From: Guyanagaster necrorhizus
Lineage: Eukaryota > Basidiomycota > Agaricomycetes > Agaricales > Physalacriaceae
Assembly (NCBI RefSeq): GCF_019112545.1
Contig: NW_025064903.1
Coordinates: forward strand, 218,765 to 282,764
DNA length: 64,000 nucleotides
Direction: 5' to 3'
Shown here: positions 9,500 to 22,269 of the stretch, piece after piece
Layout: the number at the start of each line of letters is the position of its first letter
Position numbering within the stretch: position 1 is the first letter of the stretch
Notes under the pieces: model-generated
What the model was told of the DNA's origin: nothing
What the model saw: only the letters and a program-made list of their open reading frames with translations
The model's database searches: none
Position numbers and translations under genes: made by a program

Positions 9500-12226
9500 G
9501 TAATGATGATGCATGCATCTGGGAGATAGTAAGGGACTGACGTGTTCTTCTCCCCCGGTTTTTCTTGTGCTCATACAAGTGTTATGATGTCAATGTGCCG
9601 AGTATGACCACTGCATATATACATACCTTTTGTTGAAATAACATCCCCATCACTTCTTTCCAATCTCTCGCTGGCTCCAGTTGAACCGAGGCGGGCAGGG
9701 TCTGACAAGCACAGGGCCAGACAGACGCCTGGCCTGGTGTTCTTGAAGATCTCGCAAATATGATATCTGCGGTGCGGAACCGTGTAAGAAATCGAATTCT
9801 CTAGGCGAATGGGTATATCGCTCGCTGTATCTTCTACGCCTGAGCATGAGGGAACATTGGCTGGCTGACATGCAGGGATGATATCCTACGAAATTTCTTA
9901 TCAGAGAAAGAATCAATCCTTGTTGGCGGTCACAGCGGGTTTCTTTTACCATCCATCATACGCAACATTGAGGATGTCAACCCCGGGTTGTTCGGGCGGC
10001 GTGTTGATAAGAGTATTGTGTTGGTGGAGCCAATTTGCCTTGGAAACCGATTACAAAGTGTATCCTTGGATGAACAGTATTGGTAAGGCTACTAGGTGCA
10101 GGGACTCTGCCACTGGTAGGTTCCTATCGAAGGTTTTTTTTCACACCTGGATCAGAAAGATGGGGAAATAACCAACAGCATGTTTCGACATCTGACAATA
10201 AACATGGATTTATGTGCTCCCCCCCCCCCAAGTAGAACTGCCCAGCAGTTTGAAAATGGCGTTTTTCACTGATTGGTCACCCGGCCCGGCAAGCGAAACA
10301 CGTCATCGGTTCCTCGCTCGATTTGGCAATCACCGCTTTCGGTGTATGTTACTCGTAACTTCCAGACGCTAACTGCGAAGAACGGGATGTTCCTTCGTTT
10401 TTTCTACGCAGAAATACGTATATGGCGCAATGATTGGCGATGGCGATCTGACATCATCATCATCATCTACTAGATAGACCATGAGAGTTTAAAAGCTAAA
10501 CTCGTCACTTTACCAAAAAAAAAAAAACTTAGATATGGATGGGTCACCTCTTATCTCTAAAAATGTTTAGCCCCCCCCCCCCCTCTTATGTCTCCCTAGA
10601 TCCGAGTGAGTGACATCTCCCGAATCACACGACCCTGTATCTTTCACAAAAAACCTGATTCTTCTCCTCCTCCGAATTTACCTCCTTTCTTACTATATAC
10701 GCCCTCCACCACTCGAATATACCATGCCATGCCATGCCATCCCTCACTAAACTCACCTCACCGCCGCGTATCATTATTTCATTTCATTTCATTTCACTCT
10801 ACGTCCGAAAACGCTTCTGGATCCGAGGATCTTGCTATCCTNNNNNNNNNNNNNNNNNNNNNNNNNNNNNNNNNNNNNNNNNNNNNNNNNNNNNNNNNNN
10901 NNNNNNNNNNNNNNNNNNNNNNNNNNNNNNNNNNNNNNNNNNNNNNNNNNNNNNNNNNNNNNNNNNNNNNNNNNNNNNNNNNNNNNNNNNNNNNNNNNNN
11001 NNNNNNNNNNNNNNNNNNNNNNNNNNNNNNNNNNNNNNNNNNNNNNNNNNNNNNNNNNNNNNNNNNNNNNNNNNNNNNNNNNNNNNNNNNNNNNNNNNNN
11101 NNNNNNNNNNNNNNNNNNNNNNNNNNNNNNNNNNNNNNNNNCCCCCCTCCCCCTCCCAACCCACCCTCGTTAGTGCGGTAGAACGGAACGGGCATTCTTT
11201 TTCTTATGTTATGTTATGAGAGGGGGCCTAGAATTACCATGAACCATGAATCATGAATCATGATATGCTTCTCTCTCTTGTGTGAAGGAAGGATGACGGA
11301 TCGAATAACCAAAAAAACCAAAAACGAAAACGGATCATTCCATGGGTTCTGCCTTCTGCCCTGCCATGACATCAATAGACGTCCGTCCGTCCGTCCCTCG
11401 TTTGTGGAAACCCCCCTCCTCCCTTTGACTTTGTGTTGACGGCGAAGTTTCATTATCATCGTGCTTCATCATAGAACACGAACGAACGTCACCATCCAAT
11501 ATCCAAAAACAAATTCTCTTCCTCCAACACCGAAAGAATGAAATCATCGATATAATATATTATCACTGATACAATTTTTAGTGGGATCCGAAGCGCGCAG
11601 ACCCTTCGCAAGGAGAAGAACGACCGACCAACTACAACAATTCAAAAAAAAAGGAAAAAAGAATAATGAAAAAGAAAAAAAGACACAAAAGAGTCAGTCC
11701 GTCGGCTCGTAACGACGTCGTAATCGTAATAATGCCTGTGAAAAAAATATATATAGCGGCAGAGAAGAGGAGTAATGGAACAACGAGAGAGAGAGAGAGA
11801 GAGAGAAGGGGGGATATCAGACGGACGGTATTGTTTGTTGTATACGTGATTTTACTTCGAAAGCAATGCGAGAGATATTGCAGTGTATGAACAAGCATGC
11901 AATCTACAGAGAATGCTGGAAGAAAGAAAACGGGAAGATGGAGCGACAACAAAAGATCAAGGCTCAAGGCGATAGATGGTGATGCTAGATTGTACTGGAA
12001 ACGATGCTGTTTGGATGGATGGATGGATGCTGATGCTGATGACGACGATGCGAGAGAAGAGAAGAGACGATGCTAAGAAAAAACCATGCAGGAGAGAACT
12101 TGCAGCTGACACACGACAACACAACACGACGGATTGACCACCACTCCGACCGGCCCGGACCAGCCAACAAGAAGGAGTGCTCGGTGGGACAAGAATTCGC
12201 AACGAAACCCCCCCCCTCTCCGCCAG
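9500..12226. other. Convergent intergenic region with low-complexity sequence
   Basis: This 2.7-kb spacer lies between the 3' ends of the WD40 gene and the GATA gene. It contains C homopolymers (about 10221-10229 and 10571-10582), an A run (10515-10527), pentanucleotide runs of CCATG and ATTTC just before the gap, a CCGT run near 11382, a GA run near 11787-11806 and GATG repeats near 12014-12029. No coding exon is convincing. The pyrimidine-rich stretch at 10600-10840 looks like promoter or leader sequence, so a small plus-strand gene hidden by the gap cannot be excluded. Confidence 0.5.
10842..11141. other. Assembly gap of exactly 300 N
   Basis: There are 300 consecutive N, flanked on the left by short tandem repeats and on the right by a C-rich run. 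The round number suggests an arbitrary gap size. Confidence 0.98.
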
Positions 12227-15078
12227 CTAATACGACCGCATATGAGTGTCATACCCATGCGTACGGTAGTCATTCATATTGCCCGGGTACATCAGCGTAG
12301 GAGGCGACATAGCATGCATGCAATTCCCCTGCATCGGATTCGACGGAGAATCATCGGGCAACATCATCGGAGGATGTAAGTACGTAGAAAAGAACGATTC
12401 CTCCTCCTGCATTGGCATATTCCCCGCAGGCGGGTGAAGGTAGTCCATCGGAGAGTCTTGGTCCGGTGGAAGCATGGGAGGGTGGCAGAACTGCGGAGAA
12501 TTGTCGTTCTGAGATTGCAAAGGTGGATGCCAGAACGGGTCCTCCACACCGCGAAAACCTCCGCCGTATGAGGTCGACGAGTAGTTACTGAATGGGAAAT
12601 CCATAGATGATCGCTGCGAGTGAGAGGTGGCCGAAGAAGCCGTAGAATATCCGTCCGTAAACGAGGAATAGGAAACAGCAGAGGAAGGCGGCTCGGACGC
12701 CGAGTCGTTGCTCATCCTACGACGCTTGTTCCTCCTCTGCGTCAAACTCTGATCAGACTCAAAGTCGACAGAGGCGAAAGGAAGAGCATCCGAATGCAGT
12801 GTAAGCTGGCTCATCTGGTCGGGATGGTAGGGTCCCGGGAACTGGTAATTGAACATGCTCTGGTACATGGGACCCTGGTTCATGTCCTGGCCTAACGCGC
12901 CCATCAATTCGGATTGCGTAGCGCGATACTCGACTTCCTCGTTGTATTCGTAGGTCATCTGAGTCGTCGAATCCGGCGCGAGCGTCGGAGAAGACTCCCG
13001 CACAGGAGAAGCGCGACGACTCACCCCAGGACTGGCTGAAGGAGTATCGTTGTTGCCGCCGCTCGCAGCCCGACGCGCATCATGACGTGACCGTTTGCGG
13101 ATTACATCTGACTTCATGGATATCGGACGTGCTGAGCCATGTAATTTGTAGTACAGACCGCATCTAGCAAAATTGGATTCAGGATCGGGGATCGTAAAAG
13201 GATGGAAGCAGTTGCAGGGGGGGGGGGAACTTACGCATTACAAACAGTTTTACCCTCGTCGTCCTTGCGCCACAAAGGGGTGGTGGTGGTGTGACAATTG
13301 TAGCATTGTGCTAGTACGGTTAATTAGCAATGTTCGTATCATACGATATTATTTTTGGTATTTCACCCATGACATCTACGGATTCTTGGCGGGGTGTAGA
13401 CTGCGTTCGGCCTTCTCCGTGAGTGTTACGCATCGTCTTCGGCCGAGGGCGCTTGTGCTATTAGTAAAAGGAATAAATTAACATCCTAAAGCAACTAACT
13501 GATTGGGGACTAACCAATTTGCAGTATAGACCACAGGCATTGCAGTTGAGCTCGTCGTTGAGTCCGCGCCTCCAGAGGGGTGTATGAGTGGCACCACAGT
13601 TCGAGCACTCGGCCTTGACGCCACCGGGCGCTGAATTATTAGCCGTAGTTGTTACACTGCGTAAGAGAGAGGAGTTGAGGCTCGTCGCGGTGGCGCCTGG
13701 CCCAGATGATCGTGTGTTGGGGGTTCCACAAGTTCGCACGGAAAGAGACGGGCGCCCGGTGGGGGTATTGGATCTGGCAATGTGTTCGAGGAGAGAATTG
13801 ACTTTGAAAGGCGCCACTGTCGCGGGAGTATCCGCAATGGGAGGTGCCTTTTTGCCTAAAGGCGCCATGAAATCATCGCTGTCCTCGTCATCGCTCTCGC
13901 TGCTGTCATCCGAGAGGCCGGTGTTACTGGACGAAGAAGAGCTGGAAGAAGAGCCGTTTGTCATGGGGACATCCGTGTCCTGCTGCATAGCCTCTGTGGT
14001 GTTGTTGTACATATCTTGAGGTAATTCGTAAGATGTAGCAGGTGGTGAAGGTGACGCCACAGGAGGGCTTTCGCTGGCGTCCACGTTGGTGAGAAGTTCA
14101 TCGAGTGGAAGTTCGATAGTGGGCCGCATGATGCTGAAACCGTCATTACTGGCGCCCGAGGGATTATGTCCTTCGCCGTAGTTCATACGTGTCGTGAGAG
14201 TGGGAGCAGGATACAATAGAGCGGTAGGACCAAAATCATTGGAGAAAAGAGGTGGGAATCGTAGGTATTGTTGATCGGCTTCCTTGCGCCCGCGCTGTGT
14301 AAAGGGAGGATCCTTGTCGTTGTCGTTGGTGGCGTGGTCCTCGTTCTCATAGCGAGCACCGGCCCTGGGCCGTTTATGGAACTCGGGAGAGGGTTTGAGG
14401 TCTGGTTTCTGGACAAAGGTACTGACGGCAGGCGAAGGTTGGTCGACGCTGAAGGTGAACTGCATGCGCTTAATGGTGCCTGGTTTCGCGTTCTGACTTG
14501 CTTCTCGGCTGCGCTCCTTCTCTACTGCACGCTGGCGAATGATTTCTATCGAATGACTGGACTTGAAGTCTGGCGCCTCGAGCTCTTCAATGCTTCTGCA
14601 GATGGTTGGTAAGCCAACCGTCAAAGAAGATAGGGAGGGGGGGGGGATAGACGCGACATGACATTACCTTCCCTTCTCTTTGTCTAGCTTGTCGCCCATA
14701 CATTTCGAAAGCTTCTTGAACTCGCGCTTGGACTTGGCATTGTCGGTGTCGACCATAAGATTCTGGAGATGCCATAGCCGCCAACTGAGATTCTCAAGGC
14801 GCTGTCCCTGCTCAAGGTAGCTGGCTACCTTTGTGCAGACCTACGCGATGGTGAGCTTGCCTTCGCGCAGGGCAGGGACACGAGCGTACCTTCCAGGTCT
14901 TGGTGAGGGACTCGCTGTCGTTGAGATTGCTGAATGCAACGAAACTCTTGTTACCCTGCAGGAGACGGCCAGCGAGGGCAAGAAAAAAGAGAAAAAGGAG
15001 AAGAAAATGAGCACGTCGACGACAGCAATGACGACGACGGGAACAAACCTTGAACTTGAGGTTGAGGATAGAGGGCAT
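12227..15078 (-). CDS. Two-finger GATA-type transcription factor
   Basis: Seven exons (15078-15049, 14955-14890, 14840-14668, 14595-13515, 13457-13367, 13310-13235, 13163-12227) join in phase to 817 aa. The N-terminus starts [10 protein letters not shown] and carries a block ending [16 protein letters not shown], the DUF1752-type motif seen in fungal nitrogen-control GATA factors such as AreA/Gaf1. A Ser-rich acidic stretch (around residues 280-320) precedes finger 1: CSNC-x17-CNAC with LWRRG and the tail [14 protein letters not shown]. Finger 2 follows after a ~30-residue linker: CYNC-x17-CNAC with [10 protein letters not shown], then [19 protein letters not shown] and RKRSRH. Each zinc finger is interrupted by introns. 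The C-terminal third is Pro/Ser/Met-rich and low complexity, a possible activation region. It should bind (A/T)GATA(A/G) sites in the nucleus. Which regulon (nitrogen, light, iron) is not decided; the Cys-rich inter-finger motif of siderophore repressors is absent. Confidence 0.93.
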
Positions 15079-17542
15079 TTAGGACGGAATGGTAGTCGTA
15101 AGAGAGAGAGAGAGCGTAGGGAGAGATGGGTTTGCTGATGGTGTTATAGGCCTGTTATGGCTTAAGCTCAGCTAAGCTGCCCTGTGACATCCGCTTTTCG
15201 AAAACGTTTTCAAAAAAGAAAAAAAAAGTAGTTTCCAAAATAAATACTTTCTTTCTTTTTTTTTTCGCATGCACGGTGCCAAAACGTTATTCCAGAGTGG
15301 TCCAGGCTGAAACTGCGGGGTTTTCTTGCTCCAGCTTTGGTCTCCGACTGATATTTCTCTGTGCTATTCATTATCCGGATTCTATGAAATCCCACCATCA
15401 GCATTGTCACAGAAAGCCGAGCACGGCATTCCGTCGCCTTATGCCTCAGTCTCTACACGTGTTGGTGCCCTGTTCACTGGGTTCCGAAGCTCAGCGAAAG
15501 CGGTAAATGCCTGGATCTGGTGAATCTAATGGTCTCCCATCCGGAATTGCCGACATCTAACCGCTGTCTATGGGCGTCTGTTGTCTTGATGTACTTACTA
15601 GTCCTGCTCCAATTCCCCTAGGTTAATGTCATCAAGTTGCGAAATAAAAGGCATTTCTTGACGTAGCTCGGGACCCCCGGTGCGGTTACTCCGTGAAATC
15701 CCTATGAATGACGGATGTCGCCATCTCAGAAAGTGTAAACGCAGAAAAGAACTCTTCCAACCTCCTCATGTCGAAGACCGAAATTGTCGTCTCCACAATG
15801 AACACCTCCCCCCGCATACAGATCGCCCAGTAGCAAATGAAATCTTCCCCAGAGTTGCATCGTCGCTATAGGACGAAGATCGCACTTGATTGATGCCCAT
15901 AACCCTAGTTGCAGGCTCGCGTCATGTGCCTCAATGAGCAAATTGGAATGCTCATTGCATCCGACCCTGTCACACTGCAGGCATTCCGCCCGCCTCGAGG
16001 CATTCACAGCTCCCCTCGAGTTTCGGTTTCGGTGATTACACTCCCAGCTACGGAACGAACTTCGGGTCGTTATCCGCCCGTCGCCGTGTCTGCCTCTCTT
16101 TCGGCTCAGCTCAATCGTACAAGCGCATCAGGACACAGACGGTCCAGCCTCACCTGCTAGTGTTTTGTGTAACAAGGTGCAACCCAACAAAAGACACAAT
16201 GCAATTGGATCCAGCGTTTAGTTTATCACTTGCACGTTTGTGCATCCCTATCCTATAGCAGGCGAGGTACCTTTCTGTCAGTAGATCCGAGGAACGACCC
16301 AATCGCCAAAATTCCTTAGTTGGCTACACCACTATCATCGGAAGTTGAATGATTCTGTCATGTTGAAATCAGTAACATTTCCTGTTCCAACAAAGCGCAG
16401 GCGAAAAACAGACCGAAGGGGGAGTCGTTGACTCCCAAAACGGCAAAACCCCCATCGATAGTACCCATCGATAACGGCACGTGCAATGAACACACTCATT
16501 TCAACATTCATCTGTGCTGAGCATTGAGTACGGTACGGTCCGTGAAGCTCCCCCCCCCCTCACTTCCAGAAGCTGTGCGCACCGCGAATGCTATGAACCA
16601 TACTATGTCTTGGCGCTCTGTGTCCACCCTAATAGCCAGCAGATATCCAGAAATAAGACGGCCCAGCAGCAGTGTTAATAGACCTTTGACCTCGGCCGCT
16701 GAGCCTCATGTATACCTCGAGACGAATATACCGTCCAATACATGTAAACGCAGATGGGCTGCCAGCCAGCCACAAAATCGAAGCAGTCACTCGTTATCAA
16801 CATCAACGAGTCCCCGGGAAGTGCATCTGATGTTCTCTTGCCATGTCCAAGAGCGCTGAGTTTGAGAACGAAGTATTCCTGCGCAAAGCTCCGGTAGCAG
16901 ACCCACTGTGCCTTGAAGCCGGTCCCGTATCACAGGTATGAGAGAAACGTGCACGCTTCAAGGACGCCACTAGAGGGTCGGTGACAGTAGGGAAAGAAAG
17001 CATCAACAGAGCGCGCACGCCCAGTTTAAATATGTTGTCTTTCGATATCGATGGATGCACGATCTGATACGGGCAAATCCCGCGTTGGGGTCAATGAAAT
17101 CATCGTTATACGCGGTACACCAAGACAAACATTTCCTGTCTATTTGCCGGGTATGGCGTCACACTGAAGCGGGGAGATTCGTTGATAATCTCGAGAATCT
17201 GGGCGCGTTCGCTAGATTTGCCAGGGAGCAATGAGGTCACTGAGGCACAGCCCCCCATAGTGACTCGGATCTTGCATAGAAGATGTCTAGACGCGGCGCC
17301 CGGAGCCCTCGAAGGATCCTTATTAAGTGGAAGTGGCAGAGAAAGGAAAGAATTCAAAAAAAAATGTTTTTGATTTTCCGACCGCGTCCAACATGTGACC
17401 ATGTATCGTCGTCACGTGTAAAACTCAGTCCCACGCGTGTTTTTAATAAATGGAATAGATGCCGCAAAGGCAATGAATGGAATGCATCGTTATGAGATTT
17501 ATGAATATAACCTGAATGTGTTTCATGTGACTTTACATTTTT
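15079..17542. other. Long upstream region of the GATA gene; no gene recognised
   Basis: This 2.5-kb region holds scattered frames (for example 15726-16007 minus and 15909-16160 plus, both under 95 codons) without splice-supported extension. It contains A/T runs at about 15210-15270, a C run near 16550 and two ATCGATA-containing stretches near 16455-16475. It probably carries the GATA promoter and a long 5' leader. Confidence 0.4.
17313..17432. repeat. Direct repeat R2, copy 1
   Basis: This stretch runs from AGGATCCTTATTAAGTGGAA to the CGTCACGTG region. It matches 18698-18808 with small indels, including the shared CGTCCAACATGTGACCATGT core. The second copy is immediately followed by copy 2 of repeat R1. 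Confidence 0.75.
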
Positions 17543-18439
17543 TCAATTTTCAACCATTTCGTACGTCTCTTCCTGATGATCGAGCGTAAACCTATAGAAA
17601 ACAGATTAGTACTTTGCTAGCAATAATTAATTTACCTTGGTAAGATCGATGCATTCAGAGAGAGGCCCCGCACGCGCGGATCAAATGCAGCCTAATGTCT
17701 GTGTTTACAAGGGGGTGAAGAAAAGTAAATCATACCCTGAAAGCCTGTTGGGAAGGCACGAGGCAGGTTCATCAAGTCAGTCTCAGACATCGTACAATGT
17801 CAGATGAAGAACACATTTGAAAGATCGAATTGAGGGGTACCTGCGATACGCCCATTGCAATTGGGGAGAGATGTAGGCGTCCTATAATAATTACTGTCAG
17901 ATCAAGGGTATCAGACAATTTTAGCATACGCTGCTACTTCCTTCTCGATCTAATAAATGAATCCATGAGATGAAAACACGAACACGAACTGGAGGACTAT
18001 CGATACCTTGTTTCCTCTGTCGGTTCCCAGAGACCTACATTTGTTTGTGATCAAAGGATAGTCAGATTACATGCACCCTCAACGTCGTAAGAAATGGCCT
18101 CCGGTCCTTCAAATTCGTCATAAATGGAGGGGGGACGTGCTAATGCAATAGTGATCAAAGACGATCATGATATGTCACTATTTTACCTACCAACAACATA
18201 TCCCTGCAAAGCGTTCAATTGGCCCAGTGACCTGGTATATTTCACTTAAAGACAACTACGCCTGGACACAACGTGATGTATCGATCGTGATAGAAAGCTG
18301 GGTGAACTGACCAGGAAACTTTTTGACTGGGGATAAGTTCTGCACTGCACAACAGGCGATATGATAAATTATCCTGATAGGACAAACGGTGGCATCGAGT
18401 TTGGTTAGGAATATCGTAGAATGTTTTGGTGATAAGCAT
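17543..18439 (-). pseudogene. Unrecognised multi-exon minus-strand gene, possibly degenerate
   Basis: I do not recognise the product. From ATG 18439 (MLITKTFYDIPNQTRCHRLS) an open exon runs to CPGVVVFK. It splices in phase into a 17-nt microexon (DMLLV), then ARPPSIYDEFEGPEAISYDV and EGLWEPTEETR. The next exon (about 17936-17955) keeps phase only by reading an in-frame TAG. Beyond it, frames again look coding: LHLSPIAMGVSQTDLMNLPR then AFPTGFQ. The last exon pair reads AAFDPRVRGLSLNASILPRF then TLDHQEETYEMVEN, with stop at 17543-17545. Introns are all about 40-55 nt with good GT/AG ends. Either one exon boundary is unusual or the gene carries a nonsense mutation and a frame slip. F-box-type proteins of Agaricomycetes have a similar exon texture, but that is only a guess. 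Confidence 0.4.
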
Positions 18440-18461
18440 GGTGGTAGCAGAATGAGGCAGA

Positions 18462-18680
18462 GCTAAACCCTTTGTTCACATTAACAACAATAAACGGAAA
18501 TTGGGACAGTGGGGCCTTTCACTTTAGGTTCTGTGTGGGTAACACGGTCAGTAATTCTACTATTGAATCTCGACCATTAACCTATGTCATGTGTGGTTCA
18601 TTACGGCTCTTTGTACGTCCGAGTGCGAATAAAAAACGGCCGCCGTGTGAGATGCATGTGAAGTAGGTATTATCATGCAA
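18462..18680. repeat. Direct repeat R1, copy 1
   Basis: About 219 bp starts at GCTAAACCCTTTGTTCACAT and ends near ATTATCATGCA. It matches 18838-19051 closely, with indels of up to about 20 bp. It lies directly upstream of the minus-strand start at 18439, so it may carry promoter elements. Confidence 0.85.
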
Positions 18681-18697
18681 TCTTAAAAACGTTTTGG

Positions 18698-18808
18698 AGG
18701 ATCCTCGATCAAGTGGAAGTGGTAGAGGAAGGAAAGAAAAAATGTTTGATTTTCAACGCGTCCAACATGTGACCATGTATCGCCATCACGTATACAACAA
18801 CTCGGTCC
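18698..18808. repeat. Direct repeat R2, copy 2
   Basis: This matches 17313-17432 (shared AAGTGGAAGTGG, GTCCAACATGTGACCATGTA) and is linked to the downstream R1 copy. Confidence 0.75.
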
Positions 18809-18837
18809 GGAGGGCCTGGAACGATGAGCGAGGTCGT

Positions 18838-19051
18838 GCTAAACCCTTTGTTCACATCAACCAAAATAAATGAGAAAAATTGGAACCCTTTCACTTTAGG
18901 TTTAGTATGGGTAACACGGTATTGAATCTCGACCATTAACCTATGTCATGGGTGGTTCATTACGGCTCTTTGTACGTCCGAGGGCCCCTAAGTACCTCAT
19001 GATGCGAATAAAAAACGGTCGCCGTGTGAGATGAATGTAGGCATTATCATG
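18838..19051. repeat. Direct repeat R1, copy 2
   Basis: This is the second copy of the 18462-18680 unit. It shares long identical stretches such as ATTGAATCTCGACCATTAAC and GGTTCATTACGGCTCTTTGT. It differs by a 10-15 bp insertion (about 18988-19001) and a deletion after GGTAACACGGT. Confidence 0.85.
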
Positions 19052-22000
19052 CATGTACTTCAATGAGTGGCGCAAACCTTCGGACCGTCAGGAAGTGATA
19101 TCATAGAAAGAGGCTAATGACGACACAAAGCCAGAGGAACGGTATTGATCAGACAGAGGCTGAGATAAAAACGATATGACGGTGTCCATTAATAACTCCT
19201 CCTGGGAGTCGTGGAAACAGAAACCATTAGTGGTAAGCATTTATAGACGTAATTGATACCATCGACGCTGATAATTCAGCACTATAATCAAGAACGAAGT
19301 ATGGGATATTCAGTTCCCGAGAGCGAAGCCTTTCAAAATTAAGTTTGTATGAAGCTAACCGGACCAGAAAACATACGCTCTGATAAATCGAATCTAAAAT
19401 AAAAAATGATGAAGGGACTAATGGCACCGTGGAGGAACGTACTCCAAGCTCATATCCTTGCCCATATGAATGTACCCAGCATCATGAAAGAGATGATCGC
19501 GAGGGATGAAAGCCTGAGCATGAATCTGCGTTCATTCTCATTCATGTCCGCGAGGTCCCCGAAATTGATCATACGTGTGCTATTACTCTTCATTTGATCC
19601 TTTAGGAGAGCGCGGCCTCTTTCAAATTATCCTCGATGGGCTAGTATTGCGGCTGATACTTGATACTTGATGGGTGGTGTAAGGAGTCGTCGGTGCGATG
19701 CGACCCTGATCGCAAACGTGTTGGGGGGCTTCCATCTTCGGCTTTCTTTCATGAACTTACGCATCCGAGTTGTTATGCATTCACCGTACTCGCGCGCAGG
19801 CCAAGACATGGCTATCGCCTCGTTTTCCTTCACTTATTGAATGCGACTAGTCTCCTCCGAAGAGCTACTATCATTCATGCGGGTATTATATCATGGAGCC
19901 GTTCACTTCGGGTAGTGGCGCTCATTCATCGCAAACCACTATTTTCCACATCAGAACTTCGTCCCATCGGTCGCCCCAAACCACGACTTTCCCAGCGTCA
20001 GTCCGTATCTATTACACGTAGTCACCGAATTGCAAACAAGAAGGAATTCATCGGGTAACTTGTAGGGGGGGGGGGGGTGCGAATCGGAGACCATGTTTTC
20101 CTTGCTAGGAGCAAATGTCGCCAGAGGTAATCGCCTTCCATTGTGATAAATTTGGAGAGAACAGGTGTTAGGACCTACCCACTCCCTGCATTTCAAGAAT
20201 TCGCCGGACTCGACTGCTTCTTTCTGCCCCATTCGTATAGGTTCAGGCTGTTTCTTCGATTCACGTTCTGCACTAATATCGTAAACCAGATTCAACGGAA
20301 GTCGTTCAGTGGGGTGTAGAGTTCTCCGCAGCCATCCATGGTACCGGTAAAGAAGCCGGTAAAGAAGGCCCTTGCCGGGATCGGATATTCTGTACCGGGC
20401 CGCGATGTATCACTCACCACCCACCTCCCTTCAAGCACTTTCCCCTAACACACACCTGCCAACAATGCGATCGAAGTCAAGGTACCTGCTATAAGCTTTT
20501 TTTACAACTCCTGACTCATTTGTCATGACATGATAATAATCTACGAACTATTTCTATTCTTGTTCTGCCAGCAAAGCTGCAGCAGCATGCTCGGCTCTCT
20601 GACGCTCCGATATTCCCCGAAATCACGTGTGCGTGTATTATTATATCTTAACTTTTTAGATAAATAAATAAATAATTTTGGACCACCTTTCCACCCTAGT
20701 AGGTAACTTGTGGGTACTAGTCTTCAGAGAATTATTGACATTAACCCAGATGCTTAGATGACTCGACAGATGTTCACAATCTGATCGAAGCCATTTCGCG
20801 TATATTCCCGTATATGACACTGCCACCGTTTATGGTAACTATATACCCTGCTCACCGATCAGTATGAACATCACCGGGAGTGGAGCAGGTGTGTACGTCA
20901 TCTCGGCACCGCCTTGGATTTCTTCACTCAGGGTTATACAACTCGATCTGAGGACGCAGTAGTCTCTCCCACCGACCTTGTTGTTTTCATTAAAACCGTG
21001 ATTCGTTGTCTGTCTGTGGTCTGGCTCAAAGATATTCAACAGATGCGTCTTTCACTTTGCCAAAATGAAAAAAAATTGAGGAAGAGAAGGCCCGTTATCA
21101 CGCGATGGATGTTATTTGCGACCCAGCTGCTGCGAAAGTAGTGACATTGGACCGGATCTTTCCCTCTACTGCGTCTTCCCTCTCACGGACATCTATCCCT
21201 GATACGACGCCTTGTCCTCGTTTCAGCCGCTGCCTGTAAATTATTCCCCTGTCTATGTCTCTTGTGTGATTAGGATCTATTACGCTCTCAGTTACCACTG
21301 TTCTCCTCTACGTCTAACCGCCCCAGTGTGATATTGTATCCGACGCATACTTCCATTGATCGGTCGGTCCGGGAAATGTGCCTGTGAGTCTCGAGGACCC
21401 CCCCACCCAGTCCAGGAGCTTCTTCTCTAGCTTTCTAGCCCCTAGGTTGTGTGTTGTTTAGATGGGCTCCGACCTCGGTATTGACATCTGTATGCGTCGT
21501 CCGAAGGCGAACTAAACACGCACTCATGGGCTGTCCGACTCGGGTGTTGCTGTTGAATGGTTTGATCACAACTGCCAACTGCAGGGATTTACTTGGAATC
21601 TTGGGTATTCTAAAGAACAAGCTAGACTTGAGTGGAAAGAAATCTGTTCCGGAGGGAGGGGGGTCTTCTGATCGGAGTACACCGTTGATGGTGTTCAGAC
21701 TGGCCGAGATAGCACTTTCGAAGACCCCGAGCCACATGCAATCACAGAGTCCGGAACATCATCGTAGTCCATACGTGAATGCTGGCGTCTGAGATGAGAC
21801 CGCAAAATTCTGTTGGAACGTTACAATTGGCATTCTCCTGAGCATAGATAACGCGGCAGGACCAAGGTACATGCATTAATTTCGGGTTGCATGCAAATCA
21901 TACTCGGTAATCTCGTTGATCACGGTAGGCGGGCGCCGGGATCCCACTCGGTGCCAATCGATGGAGGCACAAGCAAGGAAGTCATAAGCTGAATTTGCGG

Positions 22001-22269
22001 CCTAGATTTCCTGTCTTTCGATTATTATCTTCGTCTCATTTGTAACACATCCACGTCAGTCTAATGCTGTCTGTTCCGTTCAATTGAATGAGATCAAAAT
22101 CATGATTTTTTTTTAGATCAAATGTCACGTGAATGACGTAATATGATCAACTCTTTAAAAATGGGGAATTTCCGATAAAGTGATGGGGTAACCGTGACGT
22201 CCCTGCCGAAGTAAGTGCGCTCACTACGCTGTCGAGGCAAATAGCACTTTCCCCTTCCTACCACCAACC
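19052..22269. other. Gene-poor stretch upstream of the acyl-CoA synthetase
   Basis: No product is recognised over 3.2 kb. The only frame that reads protein-like is 19951-20295 on the minus strand (114 codons, containing KKQPEPIRMGQKEAVESGEF), possibly an exon. A 132-codon plus frame (19660-20058) overlaps it. G and C homopolymers occur at about 20067-20078 and 21399-21405. The last ~200 bp include the promoter of the gene at 22270. Confidence 0.35.

Noticed and set aside
10606..11219. Open frames crossing the N gap
   Set aside because: They exist only because unknown bases are read as open; no coding evidence on either side.
17640..17750. Laminin-G-like GFQGC motif in the unknown gene
   Set aside because: Depends on one uncertain splice choice and is too short to support a domain.
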